Shown here in pieces: positions 1-9,140 of a stretch of 36,735 nucleotides of DNA. Under the pieces are notes generated by a model. The model ran no database searches and was not told the origin of the DNA. It saw nothing but the letters and a program-made list of their open reading frames with translations. The DNA is from JBIQLO01 sp044464175 (GTDB lineage: Bacteria > Planctomycetota > Phycisphaerae > Tepidisphaerales > Tepidisphaeraceae), in assembly GCA_044464175.1 (NCBI GenBank), contig JBIQLO010000007.1:1-36735 (forward strand). The letters are read 5' to 3'. The position numbers and the translations under genes are program-made. Position 1 is the first letter of the stretch, and every line of letters starts with the position of its first letter.

Positions 1-2
1 TC

Positions 3-767
3 GTCATCGGGATCATATCGGTCCTGATTTCGATGTTGTTGCCGGCGCTGAACAAGGCACGGGAGCAGGCCAAGAAGGTGGCGTGCGCGTCGAACATGCG
101 CCAGATCGGGCAGGCGATCCAGATGTATGGCAATGATAACAAGAACTGGCTCCCGCCGGCGTTGTACGCAGTGGCAGGCCAGGGTTACGCCGCGCCGACC
201 TACACGCTGGGCAACAGCATGACTTCGTACAGCGGCCTGACGCTGCTGCTGCCTCGCCCATGGAACGGAGGGTCTTCCAACCCCCAGGCGTATCTCCCCA
301 ACCCGGACGTGATGTTTTGCCCATCAGACGACTGGAGCAACACCCATCGGGACACGGCGGTGTGGTACGGCACCGTGACCTTTCACAGGCTGGCTTCATC
401 GCCCACCTCGAGCAGCCATGTGTATATTTCATATAACTACCTCTACTTTCTCGGCCGTGGCGTGAATCCGGATTCTTCAAACATCTTCCCCAGCATCGCC
501 ACGGCGGCGGATCCGGTTGTCCGGTCGTTTGACTATCCGCGGTATCGATACAGCCAGCCCTATTACCATGACAGCCGCACACCCGCGCAAACGGCCATCA
601 TTACGGACACGGGCGGGCACTGGCCTGGCTATGCGGATACCTACATCATCCATCCCGACGGTTGGAATGTGCTCTATATGGACGGGCATGTGAAATTCGT
701 CCACTATCCCACGACGGGCTTTCGGGTTCCATGGCAGACGCGCCTGGATTATCTGGACACCTATTGA
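3..767 (+). CDS. Prepilin-like H-x9-DG protein, 5' truncated by window edge
   Basis: This is the C-terminal 254 residues of a type II secretion/pseudopilin-like protein of the planctomycete kind. The reading frame is open from the first bases, and the visible N-terminus (VIGIISVLISMLLPALNKAR) is the end of the hydrophobic prepilin helix, so the true start and the cleavage/methylation site lie just upstream of the window. Near the C-terminus a His is followed by exactly nine residues and then Asp-Gly (H-PDGWNVLYM-DG), the H-x9-DG signature of a family expanded in Planctomycetota. The globular part is rich in Tyr, Trp and Pro. Such proteins are thought to be pilin-like surface or secretion components, but individual roles are mostly unknown. 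It precedes a block of carbohydrate-related genes. Family assignment is confident; function is not. Confidence 0.88.
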   Translation, partial: VIGIISVLISMLLPALNKAREQAKKVACASNMRQIGQAIQMYGNDNKNWLPPALYAVAGQGYAAPTYTLGNSMTSYSGLTLLLPRPWNGGSSNPQAYLPNPDVMFCPSDDWSNTHRDTAVWYGTVTFHRLASSPTSSSHVYISYNYLYFLGRGVNPDSSNIFPSIATAADPVVRSFDYPRYRYSQPYYHDSRTPAQTAIITDTGGHWPGYADTYIIHPDGWNVLYMDGHVKFVHYPTTGFRVPWQTRLDYLDTY

Positions 768-819
768 GTCTTTTTCATCGCAGGCGATTGACTCTCGGGA
801 ATTGCATAGGCCGCGCGGT

Positions 820-859
820 GGACCTTTTTCGGAAAAACGGTCCGCGGGGCGGACCCTAC
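820..859. repeat. T-rich hairpin fused to a REP-like GTAGGGTCCGC palindrome
   Basis: Two overlapping inverted repeats fill the gap between the pseudopilin gene and the LamG/propeller gene. GGACC TTTTT (820-829) pairs with AAAAA, a bulged C, and GGTCC (833-843). GGTCCGC-GGG-GCGGACC (839-855) is followed by CTAC, which on the minus strand reads as a GTAGGG-headed REP unit like those at 13191 and 35042. The first stem could end transcription of the pseudopilin gene. The second ends only about 10 nt before the next start codon. Confidence 0.6.
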
Positions 860-869
860 AAAGACTTTT

Positions 870-2495
870 ATGAATACAAAATCCGCTCCTCAAATAGTGG
901 GTCGCTGGGCGTTGAAGGGCGACTCCCAGGATGGTTCCGGCCGAGGCAATCACGCCCAGGTGCGCGGGAATGTGCGATTTGAGTCCGAGGGCGCCGTGTT
1001 CGAGGGGCGCGGGGGGTATCTGGAGATTCCGGATGGTGAGGGGTTGCGCCTGGGGGGCGAGCCGTTCTCGATCACCGCGCGGATCTGGATCGCCGCGCAC
1101 GAGGCGGAGGTAATCGGGGACATCGCCAGCAAGTTTGACCCCTCCACGCGGAAGGGGTTTAACCTGTCCGTCGCGGACCACGGGGGGGTGACCAGCGCTT
1201 CCTCGAATTACCGCAATCTCCAGTTTTCCATTGATGCCGGGACGACGCCGCAATGGGCCGATTGCGGCCGGGTTGGCAACGCCACGCTGATCTTCGCCCT
1301 GGCGGTGAACGAGGGGCAGTTGTACGCCTCCACGTTTGAGCTGGGCGGGGGTGTGGGGCATGTGTATCGCTATGCCGGGGGCGACCGATGGGAGGATACG
1401 GGGCTGCCGTGCAAGGCCAACGCCGTGACGGGACTGGCGTCGCTGGACGGAGCCCTGTACGCGGCCTCGGGGCTGTATGACTCACGCGGCTCGGCGCTGG
1501 GGGCGGGGGAGAATCTCAACAGCGAGTGCCGCGTCTGGCGGCTGGAGCCCGATGGGCGGTGGACCGACTGCGGCGTGCCGGAGGGGGAGGAGGATCAGTT
1601 CCACCTGGGCATTTACCGGGGGCATGTTTATGCGACGCCGGCCTATCGCCGGGGGCTTTACCGCTACGAGGGCGAAAAACGGTGGACGGCATGCGCGGAG
1701 CCGTATCCGCGCTTCTTCGCGCTGTCGCAATGGCGGGGGCATCTGTACGCGGGGACGAACAAGAGCCTGCGGCACGTCGGTCCGCCGCCGAAGCGCGAGC
1801 GCACGTTCACGTTCCTGCCCGAGGCGGACATCGTCTATCGCTATGATGACCGGACCGACACCTGGACGGGGTGCGGGCAGGTGGAGAGCGAAACGCAGAT
1901 GTACTGTTTCAGCGTGCATCGGGGGGCGCTCTACGTGGGCACCTGGCCCAGCGCCAAGATGTTCCGCACAAACACCGGCATCGGCTGGGAGGACTGCGGG
2001 CGGGTGGACCCGGCCGAGGAGGAGTTGATGGGCGTGGGGGTTTACAACGGGATGATGTACTGCGGGACGCTTCCGGCGGCCGACGTCTACCGCTACGATG
2101 GGGATCACCGATGGACGAAGGTGGGGCAGACCGACCAGACGCAGGGGGTGAAATACCGGCGGGCCTGGAGCATGGCGGTGCATGATGGGAAACTGTTTGT
2201 CGGCACGCTGCCGTCGGGGCATGTTTTTTCGATGCAGACCGGCGCGGTGGCCTCCGACAGCCGGGAACTGGCGGCGGGGTGGCATGATGTGGCGGCGGTG
2301 CGGGATGCGGCGGGTGTGCGGCTGTATCTGGACGGGCAACTGCGGGCCCAATGCGCCGGCCGGGAGGTGCTGGATGTCTCGAACGAACAGCCGCTGCGCA
2401 TCGGGTTTGGAGCGTATGACTATTTCCGCGGCAAGATCGCGGATGTGCGGCTGTACGCCGGGGCGCTGAGCGCTGAGGCGATTCAAAAAGCATAG
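870..2495 (+). CDS. LamG-like jellyroll protein with an inserted seven-bladed propeller
   Basis: A 541-residue protein of unusual build. Residues about 8-125 look like the first part of a concanavalin A-like/LamG jellyroll (GRWALKGDSQDGSGRGNHA, then AVFEGRGGYLEIP). Residues about 470-541 look like its last strands (WHDVAAVRDAAGVRLYLDGQ, then IGFGAYDYFRGKIADVRLYA). Between them lie seven repeats of 41-60 residues, each starting at a Trp (129, 174, 231, 272, 332, 373, 415) with the pattern W-x-x-C/V-G, then L-Y-x-G-T, then V-Y-R-Y. This fits a Kelch-like seven-bladed beta-propeller. No signal peptide or lipobox is visible from this ATG, and there is no clear Shine-Dalgarno. A likely role is carbohydrate or surface-ligand binding, possibly linked to the downstream glycosidase-like genes. 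Domain calls come from pattern reading, not a profile search. Confidence 0.75.
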   Translation: MNTKSAPQIVGRWALKGDSQDGSGRGNHAQVRGNVRFESEGAVFEGRGGYLEIPDGEGLRLGGEPFSITARIWIAAHEAEVIGDIASKFDPSTRKGFNLSVADHGGVTSASSNYRNLQFSIDAGTTPQWADCGRVGNATLIFALAVNEGQLYASTFELGGGVGHVYRYAGGDRWEDTGLPCKANAVTGLASLDGALYAASGLYDSRGSALGAGENLNSECRVWRLEPDGRWTDCGVPEGEEDQFHLGIYRGHVYATPAYRRGLYRYEGEKRWTACAEPYPRFFALSQWRGHLYAGTNKSLRHVGPPPKRERTFTFLPEADIVYRYDDRTDTWTGCGQVESETQMYCFSVHRGALYVGTWPSAKMFRTNTGIGWEDCGRVDPAEEELMGVGVYNGMMYCGTLPAADVYRYDGDHRWTKVGQTDQTQGVKYRRAWSMAVHDGKLFVGTLPSGHVFSMQTGAVASDSRELAAGWHDVAAVRDAAGVRLYLDGQLRAQCAGREVLDVSNEQPLRIGFGAYDYFRGKIADVRLYAGALSAEAIQKA

Positions 2496-2564
2496 GGCTG
2501 CGGATCAAAGGGAAGACCGCGCGGGCGTCCGGCCCGCTCGGATGAAGCGGAAGGAGCATCGGAC

Positions 2565-5500
2565 GTGCGAGTTTTGCGGGATCGATGGGCGGTGTTGTGT
2601 CTGGGGGTGCTTTTGGCCGCTGCGCCGGGATGGGCGGCGGCGGACCGGTCGTTTGAAGTTTCGGCCAAGCAGCAGTTGAAGGTCACCTGGCAGGGGCGCC
2701 CGCTGGTCACCGGGGATGAAATGCCGGCGCTGCCGGATGCGTTCACTTCGCCCCAGGGCAGCCGCGCGGACCAGGTGAATGGCTGGACGGTTGACAATCT
2801 CTGGCGCGTGAAGGATGTGGAGAAGGCGCTCAGCTATCGCCGCGAGGTGGCCGACGACGGGCGCCAGGTGGAGGTGACGGTGCAGCTTCGGGTGCCGGCG
2901 TACTATGAGAACTGGCCGGAGACAGGCGCCATGTATCGCCTGCACGTGCCGCTCAAGGCGCTGGACGGGATGACGTTCCACGCGCTGGCCGGGCGGAGCA
3001 GCCGCCTGACGGAACTGAGCGGCAAGATAACCGCCGACATGCCCGACGGCCCGATCATGCACGGGGATTTTCCCTTCGGTGATCGCCCGACGTTCATCGC
3101 GTTTGAGAAGGATGGGCGGGGCCTGATTTTCGACTTTAATCCCAAGGGGCCGGCCGCGTGGAATGATTATGGCCCCACCGCTCTGGACGGGCATTGGCGC
3201 GTGGACAAGCAGGGGGATGAACTCCTGTTCTATTTCGGGGGTGCGCCCAAACTGTATGGCGGGGTCTATTCCAGCAAGCTGCGCATCGTAGAGGGGACCT
3301 TCGCCGATTATGACCATTGGCACGCCCACCGGCGTTACAGCTACTACGGCGAATTTCCGGCCCTGAAGCAATTCAGCTTTCAATCCGGCACGCCGTCAAA
3401 GGGATGGACGGCGGCCACCAAGAAGGAGCAGTCCCCCTTCGTCATTGAGGTGCCCGAGCCGGGCATCTATATCTTTACCCTCAGCACAAAGGCCCAAACC
3501 CCCTTTGATGTGAGCTGTGACGGGCAGACGATGGCGCGGGGCGTGTCGGCGGAGGCGGGGAAGGTCAAAACGATTGTCTTCTCGCGTTACAGCGATGACC
3601 GGAAGATTGAGCTGGCCTGGAGCGGCGCGCAGTCGGTGGATTCGGTCATCGTGCAGGCACTGATTTATGCGCCGGAGGATTTCGCGTTCAAGCGGGGCGT
3701 ATGGCTGGTGGAGGATGTGCCCACGCCGACGAATTTGTTCATGTTCCACCGGGATTTTGACGGCAAGGCCGCGCCCCCTTCGATTCAGACCGCCCCCGCC
3801 ACGACGCAGGCCCCCACGACCCAGGCGGTGGAGCAGGCGAAGGTGCCGCCGGGCGACACGGCCGTGCCGGACCAGTCCGACCCGGGACGGGCGTGGCGCT
3901 GGCAAGGCAACATCTCCGGGATGGGCCCGAGCAACAACGGCAGCTTTTACGAATTTGAAACCGACGAGCAGATCAACCGCCGGCTGGATGAGCTGCAGAA
4001 GCTCGGCTACCGCACCATTCTCCTCAACGGCTTTCTCGTGCGGCATCACTGGACGGAGCAACTGCCCCGTGTGAAGAAGGTGATGGCGAGAATCGTGAGC
4101 CTGGCGCACCAGCGCGGGATGAAGGTCTTGGACCACCAGGACCTGACCATCGTCGCCTACCAGGATTCCAGCTATAACCTGCTGCTGAAGCACCTGGACT
4201 GGACGCAGCGGGATGTGCGCACGGGGCAGATCACGCGCGGCTGGTGCCTGAACAATCCGAATTTCCAGCAGCATTACTGGAAATACATCACCGACTGGGT
4301 GCGCGACACCGGCATTGACGGTCTGATGATCGACGAGGCGACGTTTCATGGTGAAATCTACTGCGGCTGCGAATACTGCCGCGAGAAATTTCACCAGGAC
4401 ACGGGCCTGGACCTGCCCCAGGCGCCCAGCCCGGTGCTGCTGAACAAGCAGGACCGTCTCTGGAAGCTTTGGCTCAGTTGGCGCATCAAGACGGTGGGGG
4501 ACTGGTGGGTGGACCTGCGCCGGCAGGTGCAGAGCGTGCGGCCCGACTTTGTCCTGATGAAGTACACCACCAACGGCGGGATGCAAAGCTCGGCCGCCTC
4601 GCTGGGCTACGGCGCCAGCCTGCCCGAGTCGGCCCGCGCGGTCGATTTCCTGGGCACCGAGATCATGAGCCGCAACGTCTACGCCAGTTTCCGGGCGAAC
4701 TTCGCCTACCGGGAGTTGTTCAACAGCCTGAATCACGCCTTCGGCTCGCCGATCTTCGGGCTGGTGTATCCGGTCGGCCAGCCTGTGTATGCCTACGCCG
4801 GCTGGGCGATGAACAACATGCGCGGGCAGGTGACCTGGGCCATGACCGGCGATGCCGTCATTGAGGAGGATGCCAAGCGCTATATCGGGTGGAAAGAGAA
4901 CATGGACCTGCGGCACGCCAGGTCCGTGGCCGATGTGGCGGTTTTTTTCAGCCTCAGTTCCCGTGATTTTCCCAAGTACTTTGGGCACGCGGACGATTTG
5001 ATCGGGGCTTGTGAACTGCTGGACGATCAGCATGTGCCGTATGAAATCCTGCTTGGCCGCAGCTTGACGCCGGAGAAACTCAAGGCGTTCCGTCTGCTGA
5101 TCCTTCCCAGTGACTGCTCGATGAGCGACCAGCAGATCGCCGCCGTCAACGCGTACCTGGAAGCGGGGGGGCGGGTTCTGTCGATGGGACACACCGCCGT
5201 ACTGGATGAACTGGGCTTTGACCGCACGGAATGGCCCATCGGCCAGTGGATCGGACTGCGCTTCGGCGGCAAGATGCTCAAAGGGCCGTTTAAGTTGAGC
5301 GGGACGGCGGTGGGGGACCAGGCGGTGGAGTTCACCGCGCCGATGATGCAGCTGATAGCTGACGCGGCCGCCAAGCCGACGGTTTTGGCCGAAGCCGACC
5401 GCAACAACCGCAAGTCGATTGCGATCGCCGAGGGAAAGGTCGGCAAGGGAACGCTGATGATCGTTGCCCCCCGTTTGGGCGCGGCCAATTACGAGCCGGA

Positions 5501-5951
5501 ATCCACCGTGGACCGGGTGTGGCAGTACGAATATGACCCCGCTCCAGCCGCACTTTTTGCCCGGTTGATTGAGCGCCAGCGCGGCCCGTCCCCGGCCTTC
5601 AAGGCGATCCAGGTGCCCGCGGCCGTCCGCCTGAGCGTCTATGAACAGCCGGGCGAGGGTAAGAAGCAGCTCACGCTGGTGCATCTATACAACGGCACGG
5701 GCGTGCAGATGAAAAAGGGGCAGCGCGTCTCAGGCCAGCAGCCCAAGCACCCCTTCCCCGCGTTGAAAGAGGATCTGGTTTTTGAAATCAACCTTGACGG
5801 GGAAGGTTCCGTGCGGGGCGAGATTGTCTCCCCGGATTTCGCCGGTTCGCGCCCCGTCCATGTGAAGCAGATTGGCGACCACCGCTACGAAGTGCGCGTC
5901 GGCAAGGATGATTTGAAGGCCTACGCCATCGTTCGGCTGCAGCATCAATAA
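2565..5951 (+). CDS. Secreted glycosidase-like protein: TIM barrel plus trimerisation-like domain
   Basis: A 1128-residue exported protein. The GTG at 2565 is preceded by AAGGAG about 10 nt upstream and opens a signal peptide (about residues 1-26, ending GWAAA). Residues about 30-410 appear to be beta-sandwich domains. A Thr/Gln/Pro linker follows (about 410-435), then a TIM-barrel-like domain from about 445. In it IDGLMIDEATFHGEIYCGCE (near 588) puts an Asp-Glu pair at the end of a strand, as in GH42/GH10-like clans, followed by a C-G-C-x2-C motif. Residues about 788-1000 (VADVAVFFSLSSRDFPKYFG, later LILPSDCSMSDQQIAAVNAY and GGRV) resemble the glutamine-amidotransferase-like trimerisation domain of GH42 beta-galactosidases. 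It probably cleaves an extracytoplasmic polysaccharide; the substrate cannot be told. It is 18 nt from the next gene, so the pair is probably one operon. Confidence 0.8.
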   Translation: MRVLRDRWAVLCLGVLLAAAPGWAAADRSFEVSAKQQLKVTWQGRPLVTGDEMPALPDAFTSPQGSRADQVNGWTVDNLWRVKDVEKALSYRREVADDGRQVEVTVQLRVPAYYENWPETGAMYRLHVPLKALDGMTFHALAGRSSRLTELSGKITADMPDGPIMHGDFPFGDRPTFIAFEKDGRGLIFDFNPKGPAAWNDYGPTALDGHWRVDKQGDELLFYFGGAPKLYGGVYSSKLRIVEGTFADYDHWHAHRRYSYYGEFPALKQFSFQSGTPSKGWTAATKKEQSPFVIEVPEPGIYIFTLSTKAQTPFDVSCDGQTMARGVSAEAGKVKTIVFSRYSDDRKIELAWSGAQSVDSVIVQALIYAPEDFAFKRGVWLVEDVPTPTNLFMFHRDFDGKAAPPSIQTAPATTQAPTTQAVEQAKVPPGDTAVPDQSDPGRAWRWQGNISGMGPSNNGSFYEFETDEQINRRLDELQKLGYRTILLNGFLVRHHWTEQLPRVKKVMARIVSLAHQRGMKVLDHQDLTIVAYQDSSYNLLLKHLDWTQRDVRTGQITRGWCLNNPNFQQHYWKYITDWVRDTGIDGLMIDEATFHGEIYCGCEYCREKFHQDTGLDLPQAPSPVLLNKQDRLWKLWLSWRIKTVGDWWVDLRRQVQSVRPDFVLMKYTTNGGMQSSAASLGYGASLPESARAVDFLGTEIMSRNVYASFRANFAYRELFNSLNHAFGSPIFGLVYPVGQPVYAYAGWAMNNMRGQVTWAMTGDAVIEEDAKRYIGWKENMDLRHARSVADVAVFFSLSSRDFPKYFGHADDLIGACELLDDQHVPYEILLGRSLTPEKLKAFRLLILPSDCSMSDQQIAAVNAYLEAGGRVLSMGHTAVLDELGFDRTEWPIGQWIGLRFGGKMLKGPFKLSGTAVGDQAVEFTAPMMQLIADAAAKPTVLAEADRNNRKSIAIAEGKVGKGTLMIVAPRLGAANYEPESTVDRVWQYEYDPAPAALFARLIERQRGPSPAFKAIQVPAAVRLSVYEQPGEGKKQLTLVHLYNGTGVQMKKGQRVSGQQPKHPFPALKEDLVFEINLDGEGSVRGEIVSPDFAGSRPVHVKQIGDHRYEVRVGKDDLKAYAIVRLQHQ

Positions 5952-5969
5952 CCCACAGGTTTAACCATC

Positions 5970-8900
5970 ATGAACAACATGAGAATCCCAACCACCACCG
6001 CGTTTCTCACCCTCCTTTGCGGCTCAATTGCTTTGGCCGACACGCCCTCGTTCTCCATTCCCTTTGTCCAGGGGATCGAAGTGGAGAAGGGGATCGAGCA
6101 ATGGAAGCCTGTCGCTCCGATCGGGGACTGGAACCAGAAGGACCGGATCGTTTACGGCGCCAACAACTGGACCGGGCCGGCCGACCTGGGCGGAACCGCT
6201 TGGATGGGATGGGATGAACACAACCTCTATGTGGCCGCCGACATTACCGACGACCAGGTGCGCCAGACCGGCACGGGAGAAAACCTCTGGCGTGGCGACC
6301 ACGTCATGGTGCTTATGAACGTCCATCCCGAGGCGAAGCTGCCGCCGGGCCGGTTTCAGCAAAGCGGGCAATTCATGCTGGGCCTGAACCCCGGTTCCCT
6401 CAGCACCGGCGGCGATCTTCTGGCCAGTCTCCCCCCGGAGGTGTACATCTGGCAGCCGCAATATGTCAGCAACTCCGGCATTGCCATCACCGCCACCCGC
6501 ACGAAGACGGGGTACGCCATTCAGGCGGCCATTCCCTGGGAATTCCTGGGCGTCCGGCCGCACGATGGATTGAAGATCGATTTTGACCTGTGCCCCAGCG
6601 ACTGCGACACCCAGGAGATGCAGCAGCAGACCCTGGCCAGTCTCAAGCCGGGCAAATGGGAGGTCAGCACGGCACGACTCCTGAGCGGGGAGCTAAAAGG
6701 GGGGCCCAAGGGCGCCACATCCGCCGCCGCCGGCGCAAAAGTCGAGTTGAGCCAGAAGGAAGTGGAATTGCAGCATGGGCAAACCCGCAACTTTACCTTC
6801 ACGCCGCCGGCCAACACCGAAGGGCTGGTTCCGGTGGTCTCTCTCAAGGCGCGCCTGGCCTCCAAGCGACTGGGCGGCGCTTCCTACGGCCTGGTGGTCC
6901 AGGTCAACGGCAAGCCGCTGGAGCCGGAACGCTGCATCAACCGCCCGGCCAGCGTCGTCTTCGCCAGCGGAACCACGTTGAGCCTCTTCAAGGCCAATTC
7001 GTGGACCCTGATCTACAGCCCGGACTACAAGGCGATTCATACCGACACGAAATCCTCCTACTACATCGCCCCGGGCGAATTTGATGCCTATGACTTCCGC
7101 TTCAATGTCCAAGGGCTTTTGAAGCAGGGCCAGAACACCGTCACCGTTCGCGATTCCTCCCATCCCAGCCAGAAAATCCCCATTGCCTTTGAGGACCTGG
7201 CCATTCAGTGGGTGCCGGCCAATCAAGCGAAAAAGCCCGAGGAGGTCATCAAGGCCAAGCCGCCCGTGACCGTCCGTCCGCCCAAGGACCTGGCTCCGCC
7301 CGCGCAGGCAAGGCTGAGTGACGGGGGCGCGATCCACTTTCAGGCGGCCGGCAAGACCTGGACCGTCGAGTCCCAATTTAGCAGCCCGGATGGAAAGTGG
7401 CTCAAAATGGCCGATACACGCCAGGAAGGGTGGACCACCTTCAACCGCGCTTCAGGCAATCATCTTTCGGCCGCCACCGACCGGATCGCGCTGGACCGAA
7501 CCATCCGCGTGCTCGATCAGTGCATCGAAATTCATGAAAAGCTGACAAACAAGACGGACCAGAACCAGCCGGTCATGATCCGCCACCAGCTCGCCTGGCC
7601 GGTGGATCAACTGGCCGCCCTCACCCTCAATGGACGCCCGATGCCGCTGAATCGCGGCATCACGTCGGATGCGGCCAATCCCACACTCCTGCTCAAATCG
7701 ACGCAGGGGGAGGGCGTGGCGCTGATTCCGTACGATGGGGTGTTCCGGCTGCACCATCAGGCGTTTTACCTGAACGGCACCGCCGGCCTGGCCGACAGCA
7801 ACCTGGTGCTGGCGCCCCATGCCACGTATGAACAGGTCTGGCAGGTTTACACCATTCCCAGCGGCGACTACTGGGATCTGGTCAACGCGGTTCGCAAGCA
7901 GTGGGACACCAACTTCAAGCTTGAGGGCCCCTTCGCGTTCGTTGACCCGCGCGTGGTCAAGGGGCGCGACTTGCAGGGAGACTACACCGTCGAGCAGATG
8001 CGCACCTGGCTGGCCAAGCGCAACGTGGGCGTGCCGGTCGTCTCCGATTACGATCCGATCACCGGCGCAGCGCTGCAGGGACTGGCCAACAAGCTCGAAG
8101 GCAAATACCTCGAGAAGATCACCCACTTTATCGAGGTGATTCGCCAGGCCGATCCGAAGCTGCCGATTCTCCGCTACTATCACTGTTTCATCACCGGCAC
8201 GCCGTTTGACAAGGAGGCCGACCCGGCCGACGCCCTCCTGGATGCCTCGGGCCATCAGGTTTTCTATTCCAACAACAAGCATTGGCCCATCTTCGTTCCC
8301 ACGACCACCAATCAGTATGGGCGGCAGATGACCCAACTGGCCAAGGACCTGGTTCAAAAGCTCAAGCTCAACGGAATTTATTGGGATGAGCAGCAGACCA
8401 GCGCTGTGCTTTATCACTATGGCAAGCCATGGGACGGCGTCTCTGGCGACATTGATCGCAAGACGCATAAGCTGATCCGCACCAAGTCGCTGGTCCCGCT
8501 GATTTCGGCCGAGTTCCGCTACAATCTCCTGGACTGGATGGCGCAGAACAACATGGTCGTCCTGTGCAACGGCCAGCCCTATACGCCGGAGGATGCCAAG
8601 TACAAAATGCACCGCTTTGTTGAAACCGGATCGGTCACCAATCTGTATGACGCCTCCCTCTTCTCCCCGTGCGGCCTGGGGGACCACCTGACCGAGCGCA
8701 CCGGCGCGGATGTCATCCGCTCGCAGATTCGCTTCCTCGATTATGGCTGCCTCTATGACTATTACAGCTCCCAGATCGATGTGAAGAATCCGGGACTGTG
8801 CCGCTGGATGTATCCCATCACCCCCGTCGCCCTGGGACCGGGTTACATTCTGGGCCGGGAGAAAATTCTCACCAACCGCCCCGGCCGATATTCCTGGGGC

Positions 8901-9050
8901 GACAAGACCCTCCCGCCGGTTGAGGTCCACGTGATCGACCCGACGGGCCAGGAGATCAAGGCTGATTGGAAAAAGGTGAGCGCTGACGGGATTGAATGGG
9001 TCCAGCTCACCCTGCCTCCCGGCCATGCGGCCGCCATTGTTCGGAAATAG
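5970..9050 (+). CDS. Secreted glycosidase-like protein with CBM9-like domain
   Basis: A 1026-residue exported protein with a signal peptide (about residues 1-23, ending IALADTPS). Residues about 30-215 look like a family 9-type carbohydrate-binding/DOMON-like sandwich (AWMGWDEHNLYVAADITDDQ, then an amphipathic IPWEFLG strand). Middle sandwich domains follow. From about residue 640 there is a TIM-barrel-like region in which LKLNGIYWDEQQ (about 799-810) supplies a D-E pair like that of the preceding protein. The C-terminal 60 residues form a small beta domain. The start is the first ATG, preceded only by a weak CAGG. It lies directly after the 1128-aa protein and before a strong hairpin, so both are likely co-transcribed and act on the same glycan. 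I cannot assign a GH family; a non-catalytic role is possible. Confidence 0.75.
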   Translation: MNNMRIPTTTAFLTLLCGSIALADTPSFSIPFVQGIEVEKGIEQWKPVAPIGDWNQKDRIVYGANNWTGPADLGGTAWMGWDEHNLYVAADITDDQVRQTGTGENLWRGDHVMVLMNVHPEAKLPPGRFQQSGQFMLGLNPGSLSTGGDLLASLPPEVYIWQPQYVSNSGIAITATRTKTGYAIQAAIPWEFLGVRPHDGLKIDFDLCPSDCDTQEMQQQTLASLKPGKWEVSTARLLSGELKGGPKGATSAAAGAKVELSQKEVELQHGQTRNFTFTPPANTEGLVPVVSLKARLASKRLGGASYGLVVQVNGKPLEPERCINRPASVVFASGTTLSLFKANSWTLIYSPDYKAIHTDTKSSYYIAPGEFDAYDFRFNVQGLLKQGQNTVTVRDSSHPSQKIPIAFEDLAIQWVPANQAKKPEEVIKAKPPVTVRPPKDLAPPAQARLSDGGAIHFQAAGKTWTVESQFSSPDGKWLKMADTRQEGWTTFNRASGNHLSAATDRIALDRTIRVLDQCIEIHEKLTNKTDQNQPVMIRHQLAWPVDQLAALTLNGRPMPLNRGITSDAANPTLLLKSTQGEGVALIPYDGVFRLHHQAFYLNGTAGLADSNLVLAPHATYEQVWQVYTIPSGDYWDLVNAVRKQWDTNFKLEGPFAFVDPRVVKGRDLQGDYTVEQMRTWLAKRNVGVPVVSDYDPITGAALQGLANKLEGKYLEKITHFIEVIRQADPKLPILRYYHCFITGTPFDKEADPADALLDASGHQVFYSNNKHWPIFVPTTTNQYGRQMTQLAKDLVQKLKLNGIYWDEQQTSAVLYHYGKPWDGVSGDIDRKTHKLIRTKSLVPLISAEFRYNLLDWMAQNNMVVLCNGQPYTPEDAKYKMHRFVETGSVTNLYDASLFSPCGLGDHLTERTGADVIRSQIRFLDYGCLYDYYSSQIDVKNPGLCRWMYPITPVALGPGYILGREKILTNRPGRYSWGDKTLPPVEVHVIDPTGQEIKADWKKVSADGIEWVQLTLPPGHAAAIVRK

Positions 9051-9073
9051 GCCTGGGCAAATGAGGAAAAGAC

Positions 9074-9112
9074 AAGAAGCATGAGGACCGGCGGCCCCGG
9101 CTCATGCTTCTT
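9074..9112. terminator. Strong hairpin between convergent genes
   Basis: AAGAAGCATGAG (9074-9085) and CTCATGCTTCTT (9101-9112) form a perfect 12-bp stem. A nested CCGG/CCGG pair lies in the loop. It sits 24 nt after the 1026-aa gene and about 28 nt from the end of mnmE, so it can serve both strands. The T-run is short (CTTCTTTG). Confidence 0.75.
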
Positions 9113-9140
9113 TGTGTCCGGATGCACTTCGTCCGGGCGG

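Noticed and set aside
2489..2505. TAGGGCTGCGGATC at the stop of the LamG/propeller gene as another REP head
   Set aside because: It lacks the inverted stem, so the resemblance is probably chance.
3396..5684. Long 762-codon minus-strand frame
   Set aside because: Antisense to the secreted glycosidase-like gene; His/Arg/Pro-rich composition without domains.
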